Shown here one piece after another: positions 1 to 11,845 of a stretch of 31,552 nt of DNA (positions within the stretch are counted from its first letter, which is position 1; every line of letters starts with the position of its first letter). The stretch is from contig KN880700.1 of assembly GCA_000934385.1 (NCBI GenBank), positions 1 to 31,552 of the forward strand, in the 5' to 3' direction. This DNA is from Cylindrobasidium torrendii FP15055 ss-10. Its lineage: Eukaryota; Basidiomycota; Agaricomycetes; Agaricales; Physalacriaceae. Made by a program: the position numbers and the translations under genes. The notes beneath the pieces were generated by a model that searched no databases, was not told the DNA's origin, and saw only the letters and a program-made list of their open reading frames with translations.

Positions 1-894
1 ATTGTAAAGATAAGAAAGAAAATGCTTTTGTGCAACAAGTGAACGATGCGGACGTGAGCGTAGTAAGCAGCGACAACGGCGGCGGCGGGAGGCGCAGTGG
101 CGACGATGGTTCCCAAGCAAGTCTCAGGGTCGACCCAAAATCATTTTTGTCTAATATCGGACGGGAAACTTTGTTTTCTAGTTTGCTTTTTTATGTTGTT
201 TTCTAATTTCGTAAACTTTTAAAACGAATAGAATCTCAAAACATTTATATCGAATAGCCTGGTGCGGTGGTGTAGCGTTATGAAGCAGAGCTACGTAACA
301 CAATAACAACGAATCTAAGTCCAAGGTTAAAGAATGACATACAGAAAGAAGGCAAAGATAGCGCCAGCCTTCTTTGTCACGAGCAGAGGCTTAACGGTTG
401 TGACTTTAGGAGTGAAATAGCTTTGCAGGTACCGTGGGAACCTCTGCTTATAATAGTAGTAGTGGTTGGGTGAGATAGACCGCTGCAGTGATCGCCACGC
501 TCTTGCCAGTTAAGCTGCTTCGCTAGAACAAAGCGTCGTTACATTTACGAGCGATAGACACAGTGACAAAGACCCCAAGGTTGTGTTCAGGTTGTGTTAG
601 AGTCGGACATTTCCTTTCGTCACATAGCAGGGAGGCAACACAAATATACACCACCGAGCAGCACACTAGGTGCTGTCCAGCGAACGGTATACTTCAACTG
701 TCATTGTCTTGCATGACAAGCACGAACGTATATAAAAAGGAATAATATGTATGTTACAGATGATGCATGGCGACAGCATATAAAGGAAATAGTGTATGTG
801 GTTGAAGCGATGGAAAAAGAAACCCATCCAGGAGAAATTGGTAAAGAAAGAAAAAGATCCCACGATGATTACTTATGCACAACGATGTCCAAGA
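1..894. other. No supported gene; 3' flank of the vezatin-like gene
   Basis: No open frame here looks like a protein and no tRNA fold is visible. A GC-rich patch at about 60-120 lies in an otherwise AT-rich stretch and could be the start region of a gene running off the left edge, but no start or splice site supports that. TATA-like motifs on the plus strand at about 729-740 and 776-783 are followed by a short lysine-rich frame (747-953). That frame overlaps the end of the minus-strand gene antisense, and I do not call it. Confidence 0.4.
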
Positions 895-3498
895 CTATAA
901 CGCAAGACCAAACTGTCCGGGACCCGATTCTAGTACGTGCTCCGTCGGTATAGGCGGAAGCGGCGACTGCGGCGGTGGGAGAAGAGGCTGGTGATGCGGA
1001 GGAGGCACAATGGCTAACCGTCTGCGCTTCTCGCCGACCTTCCATATAACGTCCTTGAGCTCCTGGACAACTTCCCCAGTAGGACCCCACTTCTCCTTCG
1101 CCGAGTCAACATGCTGCTGTTGTTCACGCTTTTCTCTTGCCGCCCGTATCCTTTCCTCCCTGCTCATCTTGCTCCTCTCCCGCGTCCACTCGGGCAGTGT
1201 TACAGGCTCGCCCTCGTATACCTGCTCAATCCCCGGAGGCGGCAGGATATCCTCCTCACGCTCATCCGCTACCTGTACCTCAGGTTCATGCTCGGGCGCC
1301 TGATGCATCTCCTCCAATGACGAGTTGTCCTGGTCTTGATCCTGGTCGTGCCCATGACCACTGCTACCCAATGATGGCAGATCGTCCATGTCCTCGCCAT
1401 CACCCTCGTCGTCGTCGGCCTCTGCAGCGGACGGTGGTGAAACGATATCCAGCAGCTTTTCTCGTCCACGCTCACACTCGCGCAAAGCGATACCAAGCTC
1501 CTTGCGCAGTCGCTCATATGCTTGCAAGGCCGGGTGTTCCTGCACGTCCACCACAGATTCATGACCAGCCTTGAGCGTATCCACACAGTCTTCCAGATTG
1601 TCGCGCGCATCATTGAGGGCGGACGTAATGGCGTCCACATGTGCGCCAAATCGTGCCATATGGCTTGGCATAGGCGCAAACGATATTGGGCGAGACCGAC
1701 GTCGACTCTGCTGTCCAGTAAGCGAAGTAGACCGTGAATGCGAGGGCATGCTCTCTGGTGACGGATTCTCAAACTTGATGCGCAGACGTTCAGTCTCTTC
1801 TAATGAATCGGTCAGACGAGCAGCAGCGTCTGCGAATGCACTCGTCAAAAGGCTCATCACCGAGCGCACATCTTCCCAGTAGCCTTCCTCGTCATCCTCT
1901 TCGAATCGCAGAGCAAGCAGATGAGAACATGAGTAACGTTTGGAGGCCAGAGCGCTCTGCAGAGAATTCTGCAGCGCCGATAGGGAGAGTGGGTGGCGCG
2001 GCGGTTGGATAGATGTGAACTTGGATGACCCGTAAAACGAAGACATCGGTCTGGCGCCAACAGTGGCATACCCCGCATGCTGGCGATTCCTTTGCATGTC
2101 GAGCGCAGCCACACCGAACGAGTCGTCACTGTCGAATGAAAGATCCAGACTGTCATCGAACATCTCCTTCTCGTCATGTTCCTCCTGGACACCAAAAAGG
2201 GATCCTGTGGCCGGTGTGGCTGGAGTGACAGGCTCACTGAACGAGCTTGCTGGTGTAGTTGAGGCGCTGAGCAGCGAGAACAGGTCTGAGCGTCGCTTTT
2301 CGCGGCGACGCAGGAATTGCGGGGTCGGGCTTCCTGCCGAAGCCAGTGATGAATAAGTGCCGTTCCAGGTCGAGCGCTTGTCCCTGCGGCTTGTCGGGGA
2401 TAGTCTGTCATCCTTGCTAGGGCTAGGGCCTGGTGATGCCAAAGGAAGCGAGAGCGGACGTTTTTCGGTGGGGGACTTGCCCTCGGGAGATGGTGGTGCG
2501 TACATTTCTGAGAGTTGAGATAGCTCAGAGGGGGTCGTGAGTGCAGCGAAGAGCTGGCGGACGTTATCGCATTGAGATTGGGTCGTATGTATAGTGGTGT
2601 TGACGGCGACGCGCAGGGATGAGGATGGGGTGACAGGGTCCTTGAGCCCGCTGAAGCCACTATTCAACATTAGTATCTGGGAAGTACGGGCGGGAGGTAA
2701 CTCACTATTGTTCATCCTTTTCCAAAATGTTGAAGCATTCCTGGATGACCGAGTCCCAGACATTGCTCGCGTGAATGAGGTCTCTAAGCGCGTTCAATGT
2801 CTGAATGATAGTTAACAAAGTTCACATCAGCGAGAACTAAAACGCACGGGTCTGCGGTCGTTCCCAAGATCCATGTTTTCAAGCCGCGTGGTGAGCAGGG
2901 CTGCGCCGGCAGCAAGAACAGCAACCACATAATATCCGCCGCCGATGCATAGTGCTACAACCACAAGTGCGACTGAGGACATCCAATAGTCACCGGGCGG
3001 TACAGAGTCGGCGGCCAGAGCAGGTAGGTCGGTTGCGGGATCATTAGCGATGGACGAGTCGCGGCTGGATATGTTGCCAGGGAATGTGGGGCTGATTGGA
3101 TTCCGTAGTGCGTTTGCAGGCGAAAGGGTGTCACAGAGCAGGGAGGACGAGATGATATCGTATTTGAAGCGTTCAACGAACCGAGGGGTTCGATTTGCTA
3201 GTTTGCTGACAGCGGATTGGATGACCTAGGTAGAGACAATGAGAATGGTCCTGGCTGGCGGAAATCAAGGCTGGAACGCACAATAGCGACCTTCGCCACG
3301 TATCCGTTTCCCTGCGAACCGTCCACTGCGAAGGTCGGGCTGCCGCACTCCGCGAAGACGGTTGATCCACCGGGCATGAGCTCGGGCACTTCACCCGCCT
3401 CTGCGGCGCGTTAGAAACGTTGTGGGGGATACATTTAAAGGCGACGCACCACGCAGATATTCCTCCATTGGTCCGTCGTCGAAAACTGCTTGGGCCAT
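895..3498 (-). CDS. Vezatin/Inp2-like myosin-binding membrane protein, 801 aa
   Basis: Five exons on the minus strand: 3498-3450, 3400-3282, 3225-2848, 2800-2706 and 2659-895. The introns are 46-56 nt, have GT...AG ends, and leave the frame closed. The start is the ATG at 3498; the first codons run MAQAVFDDGPMEEYLR. Residues about 57-80 (VIQSAVSKLANRTPRFVERF) precede a long hydrophobic stretch at about 140-167 (SVALVVVALCIGGGYYVVAV), which may be one long or two short membrane spans. The rest is serine-rich, with helical, charged segments around residues 440-560 and an acidic run (DDDEGDGEDMDDL) further on. Fungal members of the vezatin (Pfam PF12632) family include Inp2, which links peroxisomes to myosin V. 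Assignment rests on architecture and general resemblance, so organelle and partner are inferred. A coiled-coil membrane protein of another family is the alternative. Confidence 0.62.
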
Positions 3499-4409
3499 TG
3501 TAATTGTAGGTTCGCCGGCGTGGAAAGACTGGGTGCCGCGATTAATATAGTGTCGTTAAAGGTATCGTCGTCAGATTGCCAGGGCGTTGAGCGGCAAGAA
3601 AAAGAGTGGAAGGTGGTGGTCGGAATAAAAGCACAAATATCGGTTACCACCAGAGCCCTGAACGTCCTCCACAACATACGTTAGCACAGCTCCGGTGACA
3701 TTTACAAGAATGTGTCATCAATGTGGCGCAACTCGGCTGTCACCGAAATGTGTTATTGTTCGAAAGCAGGCAGCAGTCCCAAAGCTAGCCACTCAGTATT
3801 GTTTCCCAGATATTATTGTCATTGATGCTGCTTGTAGTCTCTCGAGCCGGCAGGAACCAACATGAGAACAGTCCTTCGCTGGTTCTTCGACTCCGGGAAG
3901 CGTTGAACAATAGTCTTCCCCTGGGTGCAGATACATGAGTTGCCATAAGCCAGGATGTCTTTCAGGACTCAAATTATGCGCACTGCAAGCAACATAGCCC
4001 TATGAGCGGCTTTACAATTATAGTCACTATTGTCTCAACTTTCCCTTCAGTATTCTCGGTTCAAAGCCCATATGTAATACTCGGTTTTAGACAGCGCCAA
4101 GGCTTATGCTACGCAGATTCTTATTAAGAGACTGTATTCGAAGCTGCAAGCAAAGTCCTACCGTGGCCACGCCACTCGAACCAACTGATCCAAGATCGTG
4201 CCGACTTCGGTACCGACGGCCACCTTAATCAGTAACGACCATGATCCCACCAAGCAAGTCCGCGTCAACTGTGCATAACCAAAATCCCACATCTTCGAGG
4301 AATAATTTGTCAATCTGATCCCCAAATGTAGGCCAACCGCGAGCTCGTTCTTTGCGGTGATTGCAAGCAGGTTTGTATTCTTCCAGACCTTTCTGACAAA
4401 GCCCATATT
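3499..4409. other. Intergenic region between divergent genes
   Basis: This 911-bp stretch separates the start of the minus-strand vezatin-like gene from the start of the plus-strand F-box gene, so it should hold both promoters. I see no convincing TATA box or RNA gene. An 82-codon minus-strand frame at 4158-4406 starts only 3 bp from the F-box ATG and is judged to be chance. Confidence 0.5.
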
Positions 4410-5822
4410 ATGGCCATATCTCGCGGTGGGGGTCGTCTCTCCTTAGCTGAAAAGAATGTCAGACTTCGCCTGGAGTCTCTCCGACAGCAGCGCTCCGAAT
4501 ATGAAGTTAATCTGTACATGACGCAGGAGCGCCGCGCGCGCATAGTGCAGGCGATCCAGGACAACAGGATAACCGCAATGGCTTACCGGACAGCCAAGTT
4601 TTCTCCAATACAATGGCTCCCGAAAGAGATCCTCCTGCTAATTTTCGAACACGCTTGCGCTGCGGTCGACACCATCAAGTTTCCAATTCAACCTGAAGAC
4701 GACGACCACTACTTTACGCCATACCTTCTCGCGTCCATCTGCAAGTACTGGCGGGACTTGTCTATAGCGTCCAGCATCCTGTGGGTCCGTCTTAGCCGTA
4801 ATACTACGCCTTGCCTCTACTCGTTCCGCCTTGGGTTTTTCCCCCGTTTGCCGCTTCTTACACTTCAAGAGCGGGCATTCTCGACCGGTCCTACCTCACT
4901 ACGCGTCTGCCTTGCCGGAAACAACTCCCATCCCCAAGAGGGCTCTTTCGCTCACAACTCGGTGGACCTCAATGACCCTGCGTTCAGCGCAGTTCGTAGT
5001 CTCTCGATCTACAACGATGGCTCATACAGGGTGTCGCAGAACCTGCCTCGAGATTTCCACCATTTGCAGATAAACCACATTGCTATACGGAAATCGGAGT
5101 ACTGGAGCATGTTCAAGGTCAACCGGAAGCATGTCCGAACCCTCTGGCTGCAGGCATATCCATTCCTGCATTCTATTCAGGCAGCGTGTCTCCATTTCGA
5201 CTATGTACCAGAGATGGTATTCCAAGATTGCGGATTCATGCTCAAGGCGGGTGGGTCACAATCCGCACCGATATGCTACGCTCAGAGTGTGGAACTTTCC
5301 GAATGCGACAATGCCCACGCACTCTTCGAGGCGTTTGCTTTCCCAAACCTGAAGAGCTTTGCATTGACGAATGCTTCACGGTCGCACACCAACTCGCGAG
5401 AGATCTGTCTACCCCCGGATGCGCTGGAGAACATGTGTCCGCAGCTAGAGAAGCTTAGGTTGGAAGACGTCGTAATGACAGACGCGGTCTTGCTGGACAT
5501 CTTGCGGTGCGCGAAGGGATTGAAAAGACTTTCCATTATCGATGCGCGCGAGCTGTACCCATATCGGCCAACACTAACCGAGTTTCTGTTGGTGGAACTG
5601 CAAGAGGGTTTGTGTCCTCATCTAGAGAGCATCGAGTTAGTATTCAACCCGGATTATGGTGTTGATGTCGAGCTGCTGATGGAAATGCTGGAGGGAAGGG
5701 CATGGGCAGGAAGCTTGAGAGCGGTGGTTATTGGGTTTCGTGATGGTGTTGAAATGGAAGCTCGCGCAATTGCAAGGCTCCGAGCCTTGAGAAGTACAGG
5801 TGTCACGGCGTCCCTGTGGTAG
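4410..5822 (+). CDS. F-box domain protein, 470 aa, intronless
   Basis: A single uninterrupted frame runs from ATG 4410 to TAG. Residues about 10-58 are charged and probably helical (coiled-coil-like). An F-box follows at about 66-120, with the core SPIQWLPKEILLLIFEHA, then a conserved-looking YLLASICKYWRDLSIASSILW segment split here into YLLASICKYWRDL and SIASSILW. The C-terminal half has leucine-rich, repeat-like blocks (PQLEKLRLEDVVMTDAVL, then GLKRLSIIDA), as in substrate-recognition regions. F-box proteins join SCF ubiquitin ligases through Skp1 and select targets for degradation; the target here is unknown. This N-terminal helix plus F-box plus degenerate LRR layout is typical of the large F-box families of mushrooms. 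The lack of introns is unusual in this intron-rich window and could reflect a young, expanding family. Confidence 0.85.
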   Translation: MAISRGGGRLSLAEKNVRLRLESLRQQRSEYEVNLYMTQERRARIVQAIQDNRITAMAYRTAKFSPIQWLPKEILLLIFEHACAAVDTIKFPIQPEDDDHYFTPYLLASICKYWRDLSIASSILWVRLSRNTTPCLYSFRLGFFPRLPLLTLQERAFSTGPTSLRVCLAGNNSHPQEGSFAHNSVDLNDPAFSAVRSLSIYNDGSYRVSQNLPRDFHHLQINHIAIRKSEYWSMFKVNRKHVRTLWLQAYPFLHSIQAACLHFDYVPEMVFQDCGFMLKAGGSQSAPICYAQSVELSECDNAHALFEAFAFPNLKSFALTNASRSHTNSREICLPPDALENMCPQLEKLRLEDVVMTDAVLLDILRCAKGLKRLSIIDARELYPYRPTLTEFLLVELQEGLCPHLESIELVFNPDYGVDVELLMEMLEGRAWAGSLRAVVIGFRDGVEMEARAIARLRALRSTGVTASLW

Positions 5823-6059
5823 AGCTCTTCGACATGTACCTACGTACTTCTTCCCGCGGGACGTATGAACCACAGGCCACTTACACATATTAGATAGCAC
5901 TTATACTCCCTGTACTGCCATCCCAAATACATACTTCAATCCGGCTTCGATGCCAGAGTCTGAATGATGACGCAGACTGGTAAATAGCCACAAAGCAATG
6001 ATCGACGGCTCTTGGTGAACACATGTCACCATACACCCATTGCTGAACCAGAGACCGCC

Positions 6060-9000
6060 ATGTCTGATGGCTCCAGGTGCGTATCCAGTGGTCCAAATCG
6101 ATTTACCATTGATATGAACTTCTTGTAGTTTGAAGACGTCGTGGTATGATGCCTTGACGCAGGCAGAATCGCAGTTCCAAACACTGCTTACTTCGACCCC
6201 AGCCGCGGAATGGAAGCGCATATCAACTACAGCGGACTCACCTACGACAAGGAAGGGTCGCGCACGATCCTGGACCGCCCCCGAAATAACCGACGTCCTC
6301 GTTCACCGTAGATCCGCGCAGGCAGGCGAAGACATCTACCGTCTAACACTCGAATTACCCGCTGGAGAAGATGCTGTAACGTTGGAGCCTTGGGAGACCG
6401 TGTTCTCAGCCCCGGAACTCAGAAAGGAATGGGATCCAGCTGTGGTGGACGCACACTTGGTGGAAATGCTGGACCCAACAACTCGCGTCTGCAAGACAAA
6501 CTTTACCTTGGGTTGGCCCGCAAAGTGCGTGGTATTTTCGTTTTATTGACATTTGCTAAGATTGCTCTAGTCCTCGGGACGCGGTGACTATATCACGCTC
6601 ATTTCGCGACAAGTCTACCTTTATCGACGTCTGCACATCTCTGCCACGTTCCCCAGAAGAGCCTGTGTACCTACGTCCTTCTCCACCCTACGTCCGCTCA
6701 AATGTATCCCGTACGTCTTTAGCCACCCCTACACAAATTTTCTCATTCCTCCAGTGTTTGCGTGGTGTGTTCACCATATACCTCCCTCTACCGATCCCAC
6801 GAAACGCAAGGGTGCCTCGCGTCTCCGCATCACTTGCTTCTGGCAACACGACCTGCGCTCGGTATGGAGCATGGGAACATCGTCAGGTATTGTCCAGCAG
6901 CTATCTACCATGGTAGTTGGCTTGTTCAAGACGGTCCTCAAGCGCGGTAGCAGAGTGCCAAAGCTCGTCGGCTATGGGAATGGGGTCACCATCGAACGCG
7001 TCCGATTTCAAATCGAAAGAGAAGCTTTGACTGTCGATTATGCCATCATCCCCGAAGACGACGAGCATCGACCACCATCCCATCCCGTGTATGCCCAGAG
7101 TACAGATGACCAGGCCACACTGCAAGAGCACCAGCGCCTCACCCGGATGGTCGAATGCGTGCTTCCCGCTGCAGCAGGCTGGGATGTCCAATTGTCCGTG
7201 AAGGGTTCGTCGCAGCAAGTCGAGAAGGTCCCCTGGCACGCGCGTGCGTCCAAGCGCAGTTCCTTCCCGGCTGGCGTCCCATTTGACCAGACCTTGTTGC
7301 GGTTTTCCCATGAGCCACTGCCAGATGAGCATGCCATCCTCAAAGTCAGCTTGGTCATTGAACTCTCTGCACCGTCCATGGGTCTCCGACTCAATGGAAT
7401 TGCTCATGCCATTGCCGAAGCGGAAACGTCTTCTCCAGCCCTCCAGAATGGCCCTGTTCTGTCAGACATGGCCTCCAGTCAGAGCGTGCAGACCTCAGCT
7501 TCATCCGTTCGCACAACACCCAGTGTCGCCTCATCCATATCGAACAATATTGCGCCGGCTCGCCTGCACACTGGTCGAACACCTGCCATCGAAAAATCCA
7601 TTTTATCGCGCGTCAAAAGGAACTACATCTATTTCTCGTCCCTCCTGCAAGAGCCTGAAGCTAAATGGAAACGAAGTAAGTGATGAATAGACATGGGGCC
7701 CGTAAGCTAACCAGCATGCCAGCGACGGAAGGGCGCGGTGTAACTGTGACTCAGCTCGACTCTATAGACCCTACCTTGGTAGTATACAGGGCAGAGGCTA
7801 CATTCGTTGGGGTCGGACTATGGGACCTGTATGGAGTTATCGCTACGCCAGGTGCCAGGGATTACTGGGACAAACAATACGATGATGCCATCCTCCTTGA
7901 AGACGTGAACGACCTTACCGAGCTATGGCATCTCAAGACCAAACCTGCATGGCCAGTGAAGTGAGTGCATGTCCTCGTCCAAAAAACTCCTTCCCTGAAC
8001 ATGGTGCAGCGGGCGCGATGCTGTCGTTCTCAAGACCGTGTACAAGTCACCTTCTACAATACATGTCTTTGCGTTCTCGGCCGACGACCCTCACCTCTTC
8101 CCGCTATTACCGCCATCCGACATCAATGTCATTCGGACCCAAATCGACCTACAAGGTTGGGCTATCGAAGCGCTGTCACCAACAACAACGCAAGTCAGCC
8201 TCCTGGAGCAGTCTGACCCTAAAGGCTGGACGAACAAGACTTCAATTCCCAATCAAATGATCAGCGCGCTCGCAGGTATCGGCGAGTTTACCATCAAGTG
8301 CGGCGGACCGCCAGTAATGACCAGACTTCACGGAGCCAAGGCGAACGAGATTCGATACGACCATGAGCGGATGAACTTCCGGCTCGAATACGAAGTGTCG
8401 TCGACGCGGGTGACCTCTGCTTGCGCGGGCGAAGACTCGGCTTCGAACTCCCAGGAGGCAGCCAGCCAGCCTACTGTAGAGTGCGAATTGCGCTGTGACA
8501 CGGATACCTGGGCGCCATCTTTGGACATCGTTATCGACCCGCCGCCTCAGTCCATCTCTGCCCTCAAACGGCATCGGTATTCTGACGAGGGTGGTGGACT
8601 GTGGTTGACCATCATCCATGATGCGGTCTTCGTGGACGATGAGCGGCTGCTGGTCATCATACGCCGAGGACCAGGAAAAGAGAAGGGCCTAGTTATGGTG
8701 AATGGTGCGAAAGTCAATGTGGACACAGAGGATATACCGGAATCCGAGATCAAGTCGCTTGCAAAGCGGAAACGCGTCAAACCAGCGCGCATACCGCTAG
8801 ACCAGCCACCGGTCGTTGGTGCAATTCGTAGACGAAAGGCTGAATGGGACACATCCACCGACGAGGGACGAGGGAAAAACAATGGCGCCGGTGATTCATC
8901 TGCGCCTTCACCAACGCTTAGTGCTGCCAGTGGATCAAGCTGGGCGTCTGCGCCTCGAATATCGAGCCCCTTGTCGCGCTTCTTTGCTTTTGGTGGGGAT

Positions 9001-11526
9001 TCGGCGGCACCCCAGTCTGCCATCATACCTGTTGAACTGACGCCTTCCTCGACAAAGACGCCTATGCAGCATGTTTTGGACGGTTTAGCGTGGGTGCAAG
9101 AGGCGCACCTAAACCTTGCTTCGGATGCGGACTCCTGGGTACTGGCGGGTGACAAGGGTCTGGAGGTGCATCGGAAGCTCTGTCCAGAGATTTCGCCTAC
9201 TGTACATGTCCACAAGAGCGACAAGGTCATCGAAGGTGTATCCGCTGAGGAATTGGCCGGTTTGATTGTGAACCACGATTGCCGTCAGACGTGGGACGAC
9301 AAGTTTGGCGGAGCTGAGGTATTCGAGGCGTTTGGGGCGAACAGCAAGACGATGTTTTCTGTGCAACGCGCACAGTTTCCTTTCCGAGATCGAGGATTCT
9401 ATGTGGCTGGAATGCTGGCAAAAACGCATGTAGGACCGGTACTCTCGAGGAGGAGTACTGGCGCGACTTTGAGTGGGGATCAGGCTGGCGGCGCTAGAAG
9501 TGCGAGCTACTATGTCGAGGTCTCTTTTAGCCCCGATTCGGTTTCGGACTTCCAGGTTAGCAAGTACAACCCGTATACCCTACCCCTTGGGCGCGTCTAT
9601 GTCGATGCATGGATGTTGGAGACGCTGGACCCGTATTCCGAGGAGAACTATGCGGTACCATCGTCGCGATGTGTGCGTTTTGTAGCGGTCGACTACGCCG
9701 GGTCATTGCCAACGGCGATGAACTCGCTCTTCAACACCACCCTGGCACGGTCGTCGCTTTTGCTGGAGAAATTCGCGAAAACGGTATCACCAATACCGAT
9801 GACTAGGTTGCCACCGGCCGGCGTTGCGTTGGATGGGAGGAAGGAGGACCATTTGCTGCTGAACATTCACTGGAAACTTAGGAGGCGAGACAACATGCGT
9901 ACGCTCGTTCAGACACGCTATTCGCCGGACAGCACGACGTATTCAGCTACAATTTTGGTCAGCAAGAGGTCAGCCTTGAGTGAGAAGGAATCGCGGAGCC
10001 AAAGCTTGGAGCAACCAACATCCAAAGGAAGTCGTATCATCAAGACACTTGAAGGCTTGCCTACATCTTCGTCAGACCTACGTGCACTCAGTCCCGTTGG
10101 TGGACTACCGTCTTCGGTCTCTGAAAATTCTGCGTTTGCACCAGCGCCTACACCTTTAGCACCTTCCGTTCAAGCCAGTGCTCTTTCGCCAGGGAGCAGC
10201 TCACAGATAATCATGCGTGGACGCGCAGCCTCTTCATCCGCGTTTACCATTCGAGGAGAGCCCCCGCAGCCAGTGGATACCCTTGTCGCAGAGCTGGTCA
10301 TTGACACAAAGTTGTATGGCGACGGCTACACCATTCACCTAAAGACACGACCGCGGAACAAGTCGCCTGTTATCGACCTCGACCCCGAGACTCAATCCAC
10401 TGCAGCGTCTCTGCCCTTTGATTATACCATTTATACCATACCGCTTACGCCGTTCTATTCTGGAGGAATGAATGCTGGGGACCCGACAAGGCAGTTGTTT
10501 AGGTTGACGTTGCCGACCGCACAATTTGAGGTGGCAGCGCTGAAGGATCCGTTGACGGGAGAGATGAGAACGGCGCCGCCGAAGCCGCAATGGATGCTGG
10601 ACCTTGAGGATGGTGGGCATGTTGTGGACATTGAGGTCCGGCCTGGGACAGGAACGAGCGTGCAGATTGGTGACAAGAATCGGCCGGTGAAGGTGGTCGG
10701 GGAGAAGGAAAGCCTGACGCGATTGGGACGAGAGTCGTTGTCAGATGAGCGGTCGTCGGATATGAACGTTCTGTCTCGGTGAGTCTGATGCTCGAGATAT
10801 GCCATGACTGTGCTTATGGTGTTCAGGTCGACGAATGAAGCCGAGGTGATGCCCGCTGAATTGACCAGGCCTATTGGCACGTTGATCCGGTTACTCGAAC
10901 CGACGTCTTCCCTCATCGCGAAGCCACCTGAGGAAGAACAGCCTTGTGCGGACGAGGAGAGCAGCGAACCGACGGTTGTGGAAGCGGCAGTCAGTATCGA
11001 TTCTCCACTGTGTTAAACCACGACACTGACGTTCTTCTAGGCAGCCGAAGACCCACCATCTCCTTCACCACCGACGCCCACAGGTAGCGGCATTTTTAGC
11101 TTCTTCCAGAACTACCAGAGCTCGCTTTCGCGGTTGTCTCTAGCTGGTCCGGTTACGCTGCCCCAACTCCCTGGACTAAAGGGTATCGTATCGGTGGCGG
11201 AAGAGAAACCTCGACTCCGAATTACGGACGGAAAGACACCAACGGCACCTACGCGTCCTTCAACGCCAACGTCGACCATGGTGGCTCCCGGCCAACGGAT
11301 GTATCCCCTTTCCAGCCTCATCCTGACCGCCCTCATTGCCTTCCTTATTGGCTCGCTCATTCGGTCGCTGGTCACTCCCGCTGACTTCATCTATGTGGTC
11401 CGGGATCTTAGTGAGGTTGAGGAGACATCGAACTTCAATGGTTGGAGGGAGCTGAAGCGGCTATTCGAGGTGAAGTATGTGTTGGGTGGCTGGGATTTCC
11501 AAATAGCTGTTGTGCGCAGACATTAG
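6060..11526 (+). CDS. Triple START-like lipid-binding domain protein with C-terminal membrane segment, 1709 aa
   Basis: Eight exons: 6060-6076, 6129-6524, 6571-6710, 6755-7675, 7723-7960, 8010-10778, 10827-10989 and 11041-11526. The seven introns are 44-52 nt and all phases close. The 17-nt first exon (MSDGSS) is needed because the next frame has an upstream stop and no ATG. START-like domains lie at about residues 10-260, 492-671 and 921-1169. The first two share a WPxNxRDAV core (GWPANPRDAV and AWPVNGRDAV); the third has QFPFRDRGFYVAGM. START domains form a hydrophobic pocket that binds a lipid such as a sterol or phospholipid. Serine-rich linkers separate the domains. A hydrophobic segment at about 1636-1658 (LSSLILTALIAFLIGSLI) followed by about 50 residues suggests anchoring to a membrane near the C-terminus. 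A lipid-sensing or transfer role at a membrane is inferred. The ligand is unknown. Confidence 0.82.
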
Positions 11527-11764
11527 TATGCAAGCTCGTTGAGAGATGGATAGAAGTGGATGAACGCCCTTGCTATGAGATTTATGAGTTGTATCATATA
11601 GGTTCATGATATAATTATGTAGGTTAAAATAATGTAATTCGAAGGTGTGTGGAGGTATCTCCGTCCGTGTGCTTTGCAGCTGGCCGGTGACGCTGGCGTA
11701 GGTGGAAAGGCGAGAATAATACAAGTAACTTTTTCCGTGTTTTAACAGAATTTATCTATGACAT

Positions 11765-11838
11765 GGCCGTCTAGCTCAGCTGGTTAGAGCGTCGTGCTAA
11801 TAACGCGAAGGTCTTGGGTTCGATCCCCACGATGGCCA
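11765..11838 (+). tRNA. tRNA-Ile (anticodon AAU), no intron
   Basis: A full cloverleaf can be drawn. The acceptor is GGCCGTC/GATGGCC, the D-stem GCTC/GAGC, and the anticodon stem TCGTG/CGCGA with loop CTAATAA. The anticodon is AAT, the variable loop is AGGTC, and the T-loop is TTCGATC. The first T-stem pair (T-C) is a mismatch. It lies 239 bp downstream of the START-domain gene and has its own T-run terminator. Confidence 0.95.
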
Positions 11839-11840
11839 TC

Positions 11841-11845
11841 TTTTT
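11841..11845 (+). terminator. Pol III terminator of tRNA-Ile
   Basis: A run of five T residues begins 3 nt after the tRNA 3' end, the usual signal for RNA polymerase III release. Confidence 0.8.

Noticed and set aside
747..953. Lysine-rich plus-strand frame after TATA-like motifs
   Set aside because: It overlaps the end of the vezatin-like gene antisense, its ATG is too close to the TATA motif, and the composition reflects AT-rich DNA.
4158..4406. 82-codon minus-strand frame starting with ATG
   Set aside because: It begins 3 bp from the F-box start codon on the other strand and has no protein-like pattern, promoter or splice support.
8242..9230. Long minus-strand frames opposite exon 6 of the START gene
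   Set aside because: The plus-strand frame has conserved START motifs and consistent splicing; the antisense frames are shadows caused by codon bias.
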